The notes beneath the pieces were generated by a model. The model had not been told where the DNA came from and ran no database searches. It was given only the letters and a program-made list of their open reading frames with translations. From Micromonospora sp. MP36 (GTDB lineage: Bacteria; Actinomycetota; Actinomycetes; Mycobacteriales; Micromonosporaceae): a stretch of 32,017 nt of DNA. The DNA lies in contig NZ_VSFA01000082.1 in assembly GCF_008119785.1 (NCBI RefSeq), positions 1 to 32,017 on the forward strand. The letters are read 5' to 3'. This document shows, one piece after another, positions 23,557 through 29,968 of the stretch; the first letter of the stretch is position 1, and every line of letters begins with the position of its first letter. The position numbers and the translations under genes were made by a program.

Positions 23557-24780
23557 TCAGGAGGCGGTCGCGTACTGCCCCTCGGTGAGGACCGCCGCCG
23601 GGATGATGGCCACCGACGAGACGTCGACGGCGGGTCCGTGCGAGGTGGCGGTGAAGGTGTACTTGCCCAGCGCCCACAGGCCGGTCTCCTGCGGCGTGAA
23701 CGTCTCCAGGGCCTTGGCCTCGGCCTTGGCGTCGGTGATCGTGCCGGCCTTCTCCGCCGCCTTGGCGGCCAGCATGACCGCGTCGTAGGCGTAGTAGACG
23801 TTGAGCGGCAGCTTGATCTCGCCCTCCTTCTTCAGCGCCGTGATCATGGTGTCCAGGCTGCCCGGGTTGGCTCCCTGGTGCCCCTTGACCGCCGCGGACA
23901 CGATCTGGACGCTGACGTTCTGCGCGGCGGGTGTCCCGACGAGGCCGTCGGGTGCCCCGTGGTTGAGCAACGACGTGGTCGCCGAGGTGGAGTCGGCCAC
24001 CAGGGGGATGTCGGTCCAGCCGATCTTCAGCCGGCTCTGCAGTACGTAGCCGACCGAGGCACCGGCCCCCTGCATGAACAGCAGGTCCGGCTTCGTCGCC
24101 CGCAGTCGCTCGAGCTGGGCGGTGACGTCGAGGTCCTCGGCGGTGTAGGTCTCGTCTCCGGAGAGGGTCAGGCCGGCGTCGGCGATCGCCTTGCGCGTCG
24201 CCTCAGCGGTCGCCTGCGCGAAGGCGTCCTTGCCGGCGATCATCGCGATCTTGGTAGCGCCCTTCGACTTGGCATAGTCGGCCAGCGACTTCGCCCAGGT
24301 CTCGGGGACGGGTGGGGTCTTGAACAGGTACGGGAACTTGGCCGGGTCGTCGAGCGCGGAGGCGCTGGCCTGCTGGACGGAGAAGATCTCCGCCTCGGTG
24401 AGGATCGGGGCCATGGGCAGCGCTTCGGCGCTGGTGTTGCCCGGCAGCACCAGGTTCGGCTTCGGGCCCTTGGCGAGCCGCTCCTGGAGCTTGGTCACGG
24501 CGGTGGTCGGGTTTCCGCCCTCGTCGATGATTTCCAACTCGACCTTGCGGCCGAGGATCCCCCCCTTGCTGTTCAGCACGGCGACGGCCGCCTTGACCCC
24601 CTCGGACGCGGCCTGCGCGTTCAGCGCGGACGGTCCGGGCTGGCTCAGACCCACAAGTTGGACGATCCGGTAAGGCTGATCTCCCCCGCTGGCGTCAGCG
24701 GAATCCGCGTCAGGGTCGGGGCTGCAAGCGGTCGCCGCCAGGGCGGCGGCCACGAGAACTACACCGAGTCGCTTCCGCAC
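23557..24780 (-). CDS. ABC transporter substrate-binding lipoprotein (branched-chain amino acid/Peripla_BP_6 type), orphan
   Basis: The 407-residue protein has a lipoprotein signal peptide: MRKRLGVVLVAAALAATAC with the lipobox ending at Cys19, then an acidic linker. The mature part is a type 1 periplasmic binding fold: GVKAAVAVLNSKGGILGRKVELEIIDEGGNPTTAVTKLQ, LPGNTSAEALPMAPILTEA and KIAMIAGKDAFAQATAEATRKA. Such proteins feed LivHMGF-type ABC importers and also bind aromatic and other acids. No permease or ATPase gene is in this window. The GTG at 24780 is preceded by AAGGAG. It has its own TTGACG-N17-TACAGT promoter and a perfect KstR2-like operator, so it belongs to the island's regulon and may capture the growth substrate outside the membrane. 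Confidence 0.88.
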   Translation of the reverse strand: MRKRLGVVLVAAALAATACSPDPDADSADASGGDQPYRIVQLVGLSQPGPSALNAQAASEGVKAAVAVLNSKGGILGRKVELEIIDEGGNPTTAVTKLQERLAKGPKPNLVLPGNTSAEALPMAPILTEAEIFSVQQASASALDDPAKFPYLFKTPPVPETWAKSLADYAKSKGATKIAMIAGKDAFAQATAEATRKAIADAGLTLSGDETYTAEDLDVTAQLERLRATKPDLLFMQGAGASVGYVLQSRLKIGWTDIPLVADSTSATTSLLNHGAPDGLVGTPAAQNVSVQIVSAAVKGHQGANPGSLDTMITALKKEGEIKLPLNVYYAYDAVMLAAKAAEKAGTITDAKAEAKALETFTPQETGLWALGKYTFTATSHGPAVDVSSVAIIPAAVLTEGQYATAS

Positions 24781-24818
24781 GAAGGCTCTCCTTAGGTTCC
24801 GATGCCGGCCACGAATGT

Positions 24819-24832
24819 AGCAAGCGCTTGGT
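24819..24832. promoter_or_regulatory. KstR2-like operator 7
   Basis: AGCAAGCGCTTGGT, a perfect AnCAAGnnCTTGnT match, 38 bp before the binding-protein start codon (minus strand) and 4 bp after its -10 box. Confidence 0.84.
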
Positions 24833-24836
24833 TGGC

Positions 24837-24865
24837 ACTGTAGGTTCGGGTGTGATCTGCGTCAA
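24837..24865 (-). promoter_or_regulatory. Promoter of the binding-protein operon
   Basis: On the minus strand: TTGACG (24865-24860), a 17-bp spacer and TACAGT (24842-24837). The -35 box contains the TGA stop of the caiB-like gene, just as the MFS stop lies in the promoter at 8992. Confidence 0.66.
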
Positions 24866-26127
24866 GCCCCTGACCCGGGCTCCTCGCGAGGTACGGGACC
24901 ATCGACGATCCCGGCCGCTCGCAGGTCGGCGATCTGCGCGCCGGTCATGCCCAGCACCGACCGGAGCACCTCGTCGGTGTGCTCCCCCGCGCCCGGCGCC
25001 GCGCACAGCCGAACCCGCTCCTCGTCCACCAGGCGGATCGGGCCGGGCATCAGCTCGGCGCCGCTCTCCTCCGCCGGCGACCACGGCAACCGCGCACGGA
25101 ACTGCGGATCGGTGGCGATCGAGGCGGCGTCGTTGACCGCCGCGATAGGACAGTTCGCCTCGGCGCCGAGACGTACCCACGCCGCCGTGGTACGCGTCTC
25201 GAAGATCGCCTGCAGCTCCCGCCGCAGCGCCTGATTGCCGCGAGCGTGATCGGCGTACCGCTCGCCCGGGTTCGCCTCGAACAGGTCGGACCGGCCGACC
25301 GCGAGGCAGAAGTTCCGCCAAAACTCCCGCTCGGAGGCCATCAGCAGGACATGACCATCCAGCGACCGGTAGTACTGGTAGCGGACGGATCCCGCCATCC
25401 CGGCCACCCCCGGCGCCCGCCGGGCGCCGCCGTCCGACGGGTTCCCGGTCACCTCCGTCGCCGGCCGCTCGTAGGCCCGGGTGCCCTCGATGGCATACCA
25501 GTTGGTGGCCGCGGCGACATCACTCTGGGCGAGGTCGATGTGGGCCCCGACCCCGGTCGCCCGGGCCCGCAGCAGCGCGGCGCACACCGCCAACGCGCCC
25601 CAGACCGGCGCGACCCGCACCCCGACCGTGGTGTGCGGCGGCAGGTTGACGAAGCCCTCGTCGTCCACGGCCGGCACGGCGAGGCCGGCCCATGCGTCGA
25701 AACCGATGCCGTGCGCGGGGATGTCCCGGTAGGGGCCGGTCATCCCCCAGCCCGACACGCTGCACACCACCAGCGCCGGGTTGCGTTCCCGCAGCCGCTC
25801 CACGGTGATGCCCCGGCGCGCGAGGGCACCGGGACGCATCGCCTCGATGACCACCTCGGACCGCTCGGCCAGGTCCAGGTAGAGGTCCACGCCGGCCGAG
25901 GTCCGCAGGTCGATGCCGACGCTGCGCTTGCCCCGGTTGACATGCCAGTGCAGCAACGACACGCCCTCGATGATCGGCCAGGCCATGGTACGGACGTAGT
26001 CGCCGCCGGGGGGCTCGACCTTGATCACATCGGCACCCAGCTCGGCCAGGGTCATGCCGAGGGCGCCCGGCTCCAGCAGCGAGCTCTCCAGCACTCGTAC
26101 GCCGGCCAGCAGTCCGCGCTCAGCCAC
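24862..26127 (-). CDS. CaiB/BaiF family CoA-transferase (family III)
   Basis: The 421-residue protein has the family III layout: GVRVLESSLLEPGALGMTLAELGADVIKVEPPGGD at the N-terminus, VNRGKRSVGIDLRTSAG, then SGWGMTGPYRDIPAHGIGFDAWAGL, and LMASEREFWRNFC with the C-terminal small domain. Enzymes of this family move CoA from one acyl-CoA to a free acid through a catalytic Asp in the middle of the chain; I place the candidate within the AHIDLAQSD segment without certainty. The GTG at 26127 is chosen because it starts the conserved domain and overlaps the upstream synthetase gene by 8 bp. With that synthetase it forms a two-gene acid-activation operon under operator 8. BaiF-like members act on bile acids, which fits a steroid context, but the substrate is inferred. 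Confidence 0.87.
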   Translation of the reverse strand: MAERGLLAGVRVLESSLLEPGALGMTLAELGADVIKVEPPGGDYVRTMAWPIIEGVSLLHWHVNRGKRSVGIDLRTSAGVDLYLDLAERSEVVIEAMRPGALARRGITVERLRERNPALVVCSVSGWGMTGPYRDIPAHGIGFDAWAGLAVPAVDDEGFVNLPPHTTVGVRVAPVWGALAVCAALLRARATGVGAHIDLAQSDVAAATNWYAIEGTRAYERPATEVTGNPSDGGARRAPGVAGMAGSVRYQYYRSLDGHVLLMASEREFWRNFCLAVGRSDLFEANPGERYADHARGNQALRRELQAIFETRTTAAWVRLGAEANCPIAAVNDAASIATDPQFRARLPWSPAEESGAELMPGPIRLVDEERVRLCAAPGAGEHTDEVLRSVLGMTGAQIADLRAAGIVDGPVPREEPGSGA

Positions 26128-28237
26128 GATCCGCCCCCGTCGCCAGGGCGTCGAGCGCCACCGCCCGGTCCGGCAGGGCGAGCAGCGGGTTGACATCGAG
26201 CTCGGTCACCACTCCGTCGAGGGCGATGTCCTGGACCGCCATGATCACATCGACCAGCGCCGCCAGGTCCGCCGGCGGCGCGCCCCGGTGCCCGGCCAGC
26301 AGCGGGAAGCCACGCAGCTCGCGGAGCATCCGATGCGCCTCGCGCCGGCCGAACGGTGGGATCCGGAACGCCACGTCCCGGTACACCTCCACGGCTACGC
26401 CGCCGATGCCGGCCATGACGACCGGCCCGAACACCGGGTCAGGGGCGATGCCGACCACCATCTCCACCCCGCCACCGAGCTGCTCGCTGACCAGGACGCC
26501 CTGCCAGCTCGCGCCCGCCTGCGCCGCGACCACCCGCTCGAACTCGGCCACCACGGACGCCACCTCGTCCGGACCGCGTACGCCGAGGCGGACCAGGCCC
26601 AGGTCGGACTTGTGCGCGATGCCCGCCGCGACCGCCTTGAGCACCACCGGTCCGTCGAACGACGCCGCCGCGACGGCGGCCGCTGTCGCGTCCGGGCAGA
26701 GCACGTCCCGCGTCACCGCGATCCCGTACCGGGTGAGCAGTTCCTTGGACTCCAACTCGGTCCAGGTCCGCCCGGGGGTGGCGGTAGGCGCGGGGTTCGC
26801 GCGTGGTTCGGGCGGCACCAGCTCGGACAGGTCGTCCTGGAACGCGTGGAAATCGAGGAAGGCCCGGATGGCGGTGACGCAGTTGCCGAAGGTACGGAAC
26901 ACGGGCAGCTGCGATCCCAGCAGCCCGACCCGGTAGGCGTCCTCGGTGCCCGACGGCGAGCCCCACACCACACACACCGGCTTGTCGGTGGTGGCCGACA
27001 CCGCGACCAGGTCGGCCACGAAGGCGTCGCTCATCGGCGGGAAGGCCCCGGTGATCGGTACGACGAGGATGCCCACGCCGGGGTCGGCGAGGATGGTGTC
27101 GAGAATCTTCCGTCCCCGCCAGTCGCCCACCGGGTGTCCGCCGTTGTCCACCGGGTTGTCGATCCGCAGGTAGTCCGGAATCCACTCGCGTAACCGCTCG
27201 CGCGTCTGCGGGGTGAGTTCGGGCAGATCGATGCCGGCGGCGGTGAGCAGGTCGGCCATGTGCGCGCTGGTCCCGCCGGAAATCGAGTACACGCAGACGC
27301 CCGGGGCCGGCGGGCGCTTGGCCCGGGCGAACAGGGCGGCCGTGTCGAGCAGCTCGTCCAGCCCGTCGACCCGGGCTATCCCGTACTGGCGCAGCAGCGC
27401 CGAGACAACGTGGTCAGCGCCGGCTAGGTGTCCGGTGTGTGACTGTGCCCAGGACCGTCCGACCGCCGTGCGGCCCACCTTCACCACGACGATCGGCACG
27501 CCGAGCTGAGCGGCCCGAGCCGCCGCGCGCTGGAACGCCGGCCCGTCGTGGAAGCCCTCGAGGTATGCGGCGATCGCGCCGGTCTCCGGTAACCGGGCGA
27601 AGTAGTCGATGAAGTCGGCCGCGTCCAGATCCCCCTCGTTGCCGGTCGGTGCCCAGTGGCTGAAGCGGATGCCGAGCTCCTGCCCCTGGAAGACGGGTCG
27701 GCCCTGATGCCCGCTCTGGGTGATCAGCGCGATCGCCCGGCCGGGCAGGTCGTCGCGAAAGGCTTCGAAGAGATTCATGTTCGTGTTCGGCCCGAGCATC
27801 CGGACACCGCCGGCGGCGAGGCGACGGACCAGGTCGGCCTGCCGTCGGGCCCCGTCCGCCCCGGTCTCGGCGAATCCGGCGGCGAAGACCACGAGAAATC
27901 GGACGCCCTTGTCGACGGCGTCCTGCACCACCCGGTCCACGTCGCTGACGAGGACCACGGCGACATCCACGTCCCCGGGAACCTCTTTGACCGACGGGTA
28001 GGTGGGTGTCCCGTCGACCTCCGCCCGCCGGGGATTGACCGGCACCGCCGTGGCACCGGTCCGGGCGGCCCAGTCCCGAACCCGGCGCCAGTTGAGGGTG
28101 GTCGGCCGGCCCGGGGTGTCGGAGGCGCCGATGACGGCGACGGTACGGGGATGGAACAGCAGGTCGAGCTCCGGATCGGGCGGGACGCCCGCTTCCGCCG
28201 CGTCCCGGACCGGCACCGGCGGTGAGGCTGGTTTCAT
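26120..28237 (-). CDS. NDP-forming acyl-CoA synthetase (acetate-CoA ligase ADP-forming family)
   Basis: The 705-residue fused protein carries a CoA-binding domain (about residues 25-125, with RTVAVIGASDTPGR), a succinyl-CoA-ligase-like region including LITQSGHQG and VVVKVGRTAVGRSWAQSHTGHLAG, where H267 is the likely phospho-histidine, and a C-terminal ATP-grasp domain (about 480-700; GPVVLKAVAAGIAHKSDLGLV, TELDVNPLLALP). It should make an acyl-CoA from a free acid with NTP hydrolysis to NDP and phosphate. It heads a two-gene operon with a CaiB-like CoA-transferase. The upstream region has a TTGACA -35, a palindrome in the spacer and KstR2-like operator 8. It may do the job of FadD3, the AMP-forming HIP-CoA ligase of mycobacteria, which is absent here. 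Confidence 0.88.
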   Translation of the reverse strand: MKPASPPVPVRDAAEAGVPPDPELDLLFHPRTVAVIGASDTPGRPTTLNWRRVRDWAARTGATAVPVNPRRAEVDGTPTYPSVKEVPGDVDVAVVLVSDVDRVVQDAVDKGVRFLVVFAAGFAETGADGARRQADLVRRLAAGGVRMLGPNTNMNLFEAFRDDLPGRAIALITQSGHQGRPVFQGQELGIRFSHWAPTGNEGDLDAADFIDYFARLPETGAIAAYLEGFHDGPAFQRAAARAAQLGVPIVVVKVGRTAVGRSWAQSHTGHLAGADHVVSALLRQYGIARVDGLDELLDTAALFARAKRPPAPGVCVYSISGGTSAHMADLLTAAGIDLPELTPQTRERLREWIPDYLRIDNPVDNGGHPVGDWRGRKILDTILADPGVGILVVPITGAFPPMSDAFVADLVAVSATTDKPVCVVWGSPSGTEDAYRVGLLGSQLPVFRTFGNCVTAIRAFLDFHAFQDDLSELVPPEPRANPAPTATPGRTWTELESKELLTRYGIAVTRDVLCPDATAAAVAAASFDGPVVLKAVAAGIAHKSDLGLVRLGVRGPDEVASVVAEFERVVAAQAGASWQGVLVSEQLGGGVEMVVGIAPDPVFGPVVMAGIGGVAVEVYRDVAFRIPPFGRREAHRMLRELRGFPLLAGHRGAPPADLAALVDVIMAVQDIALDGVVTELDVNPLLALPDRAVALDALATGADRG

Positions 28238-28257
28238 CCGTCACCCCTTCCAAATGA

Positions 28258-28271
28258 AGCAAGCGTTTGGT
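28258..28271. promoter_or_regulatory. KstR2-like operator 8 (one mismatch)
   Basis: AGCAAGCGTTTGGT, one base off AnCAAGnnCTTGnT. It is 20 bp before the acyl-CoA synthetase start on the minus strand and would cover its transcription start. Confidence 0.72.
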
Positions 28272-28278
28272 AGGTATA

Positions 28279-28308
28279 GCTCTACTAACAAACGTTCGTT
28301 TGTGTCAA
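28279..28308 (-). promoter_or_regulatory. Promoter of the acyl-CoA synthetase/caiB operon
   Basis: On the minus strand a consensus TTGACA (28308-28303) and, after 18 bp, TAGAGC (28284-28279), a mediocre -10. The spacer is filled by the 28288-28303 palindrome. Confidence 0.5.
28288..28303. promoter_or_regulatory. Second-type palindromic operator (ACAAACG-TT-CGTTTGT)
   Basis: Perfect 7-bp arms ACAAACG and CGTTTGT around TT, a typical TetR-family site. It differs from the CAAGCGCTTG sites in arm sequence and spacing. It is 27 bp before the tetR start and within the spacer of the opposite promoter, so it is the likely auto-regulatory site of the adjacent TetR. Confidence 0.7.
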
Positions 28309-28330
28309 CACCGTGATCAGGGGTGCGTGG

Positions 28331-28975
28331 ATGGATCACCCGCAGACGGAACCGACGCGTGACCGGATCGTGCTGGCCGCGTCGCAACTCTTCGCCGAGC
28401 ACGGCTACCACGGCACGTCGATGCGCGACATCGCCGCGGCAGCCGGCATCCGGCCGGCCTCGCTCTACAACCACTTCCCCGGCAAGGAGGACATCCTGCT
28501 GGCGGTGGGGCACCGCTACTTCGCCGCCATGTGGCCGGCGCTACGGGCCGCCAGCGACCATCCCGGTGGCCCACTCGACCGGCTGCTCGCCCTGATCACC
28601 GCCGCCACCGAGGTCGGGCAGACCCACCGGTACGAACACCAGGCCCTGGTCGGCGAGATGCGGCTGATCCGGCGGACCCCCGCCCTCGCCCCACTGGTCG
28701 AGTCGGGGCTCGCCTGCATCGCGCTCTGGCACCGGGTCCTTGCCGCCGGGCAGCGCGACGGGGTGGTACGCGACGACGTGGTCCCCGCCGCGGCGACCTG
28801 GCTCATCTTCACCGCGATCACCGGCCTGGTCGACCAGGGCTACCGGTCGGACGTCCTCGGTGACCCCGCGGTACGCACGGTCTCCGCGCTCTGCGCCGTC
28901 CTCGTCGACGGGCTGCGCCACCCGAACACCCGCACCGGCACGCCCTGGCAGCACCCGCCGCTGGTCGGCGCATGA
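28331..28975 (+). CDS. TetR family transcriptional regulator
   Basis: The 214-residue protein has an N-terminal TetR HTH (about residues 12-58; RIVLAASQLFAEHGYHGTSM and RDIAAAAGIRPASLYNHFPGKEDIL) and a helical ligand-binding domain. The ATG at 28331 is preceded by AGGGG; the earlier in-frame ATG at 28313 lacks such a site. It is the only TetR gene in the window and is divergent from the acyl-CoA synthetase operon. It could bind the adjacent ACAAACG palindrome, the regulon's CAAGCGCTTG sites, or both. The recognition helix SLYNHF is similar but not identical to SLYHHF of mycobacterial KstR2, and the rest is not an obvious ortholog. Its TGA overlaps the ATG of a repeat mini-ORF (ATGA). Confidence 0.88.
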   Translation: MDHPQTEPTRDRIVLAASQLFAEHGYHGTSMRDIAAAAGIRPASLYNHFPGKEDILLAVGHRYFAAMWPALRAASDHPGGPLDRLLALITAATEVGQTHRYEHQALVGEMRLIRRTPALAPLVESGLACIALWHRVLAAGQRDGVVRDDVVPAAATWLIFTAITGLVDQGYRSDVLGDPAVRTVSALCAVLVDGLRHPNTRTGTPWQHPPLVGA

Positions 28976-29055
28976 GCGAGCGTCAGCGAGCGAATCGTCA
29001 GTGCAGCGCCGTGGTGCCTCCTGTCGACAACAAGCGAAGCGAGGTGGCGGCATGA
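28972..29055 (+). CDS. 27-codon mini-ORF in repeat unit 1
   Basis: An ATG-to-TGA frame of 27 codons, beginning MSERQRANRQC and ending NKRSEVAA. Its ATG overlaps the tetR stop and its stop overlaps the ATG of the second mini-ORF, both as ATGA. The GAGGTGG at the end of each unit is a ribosome binding site for the next start. It is probably translated in passing by coupled ribosomes; a functional peptide is not implied. Confidence 0.4.
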   Translation: MSERQRANRQCSAVVPPVDNKRSEVAA

Positions 29056-29131
29056 GCGAGCGTCAGCGAGCGAATCATCGGTGCAGCGTCGTGGTGCCTC
29101 ATGCCGACGCCGAGCGAAGCGAGGTGGCGGC
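28972..29131 (+). repeat. Two tandem 80-bp repeat units
   Basis: Units 28972-29051 and 29052-29131 are directly repeated with an exact 80-bp period. Both start ATGAGCGAGCGTCAGCGAG, share TGCAGCG, CGTGGTGCCTC and a final GCGAAGCGAGGTGGCGGC, and differ at about a dozen positions. A third, partial ATGAGCGAG begins the next gene at 29132. I recall similar repeats at gene junctions in Micromonospora-type genomes; abundance elsewhere cannot be checked here. Confidence 0.85.
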
Positions 29132-29135
29132 ATGA
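29052..29135 (+). CDS. 27-codon mini-ORF in repeat unit 2
   Basis: A 27-codon frame, MSERQRANHRC to AERSEVAA, in the second repeat copy. It begins inside the stop of the first mini-ORF and ends inside the start of the SDR at 29132, both as ATGA. Length and frame are conserved between the copies despite base changes, several of which are substitutions in codons. Confidence 0.4.
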   Translation: MSERQRANHRCSVVVPHADAERSEVAA

Positions 29136-29968
29136 GCGAGGCGGGGAGCTTTCAGGACCGGGTGGCGCTCATTCTCGGCGTGGGCAGGCCCCCGGGAATC
29201 GGCCGGGCCACCGCGCTGCGACTGGCCGCCGGCGGCGCGCACGTGATCTGCGTCGACGATCTCGCCGACGAGCAGGGGCCGCGAGACACCGCGCAGGTAC
29301 CACCGGCGCTGTTCGAGGAGATCGTCGCGGAAGTCGACGCGGCCGGCCCCGGCCGCACGCTCGGTGTGGCGTACCCGCACCGAAGGGACTGGCCGGACCT
29401 GGTCCACGAGGTGGTGACCGAGTTCGGGCACCTCGACATCTGCTGCGCGCTCAACGGCGCCACCGGGGCCCAGGCCGGGGACGGACCGTTGCTCGACCTC
29501 GCGCCCGAGTCCTTCGAACGATGCTTCGACGTCAACGTGACGTGGAGCCTACGGCTGCTCAGCGCCGCCGCGCGAGCAATGATCCAGCTCGGCCGGCCCG
29601 GCGCGCTCGTGGCCCTGTCGTCGCACGCGGCGCGTCGCCCCACCCCGAACATCGGGGCGCTGGGCGCCGCCCGGGCCGCCGTCGAACACCTGGTGGCGGT
29701 CCTGGCCCAGGAGGTCGCGCCGTACGGCATCCGGTGCAACGCGGTGAGCCCACTGGCCGTCGGCCCAAGCCGCCTCCACCCCAACCCCGGCCTGGTCGCG
29801 CTGGCGGAACGGGAAGCCGGCTCACTCGACCGGTGGCTCAGCCGTGACGTCCCGCTCGGACGCTCCCAGGCAGCCGACGAAACCGCCGCCGTGATCGAGT
29901 TCCTCTGCTCGGACCAGGCGTCCTACCTCACCGGAGTGACCATTCCCGTGCACGGAGGAGCGAGCTGA
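29132..29968 (+). CDS. SDR-fold protein with lost catalytic Tyr and Lys
   Basis: The 278-residue protein keeps the SDR Rossmann fold: a modified cofactor motif GVGRPPGIG (about 16-24), LDICCALNGATG in place of NNAG, and the end SYLTGVTIPVHGG. The Ser is present (S164 in ALSSHAA), but the Tyr and Lys of YxxxK are replaced by L177 and R181 in GALGAARAAV. Standard NAD(P)-dependent alcohol oxidation is therefore doubtful; it may bind a cofactor or substrate without classical catalysis, or use other residues. The ATG at 29132 follows GAGGTGG and overlaps the second mini-ORF stop. It shares one base with the next gene's start (TGATG), so the two are probably coupled and may work together. Confidence 0.82.
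   Translation: MSEAGSFQDRVALILGVGRPPGIGRATALRLAAGGAHVICVDDLADEQGPRDTAQVPPALFEEIVAEVDAAGPGRTLGVAYPHRRDWPDLVHEVVTEFGHLDICCALNGATGAQAGDGPLLDLAPESFERCFDVNVTWSLRLLSAAARAMIQLGRPGALVALSSHAARRPTPNIGALGAARAAVEHLVAVLAQEVAPYGIRCNAVSPLAVGPSRLHPNPGLVALAEREAGSLDRWLSRDVPLGRSQAADETAAVIEFLCSDQASYLTGVTIPVHGGAS

Noticed and set aside
28331..28975. Naming the TetR gene kstR2
   Set aside because: It lies beside an operator 8 site, but its sequence is not a clear KstR2 match and a different palindrome is closer to it, so the symbol is withheld.
28972..29131. CRISPR-like or toxin-antitoxin reading of the tandem repeats
   Set aside because: Only two direct 80-bp units without spacers; the peptides have no toxin or antitoxin features.
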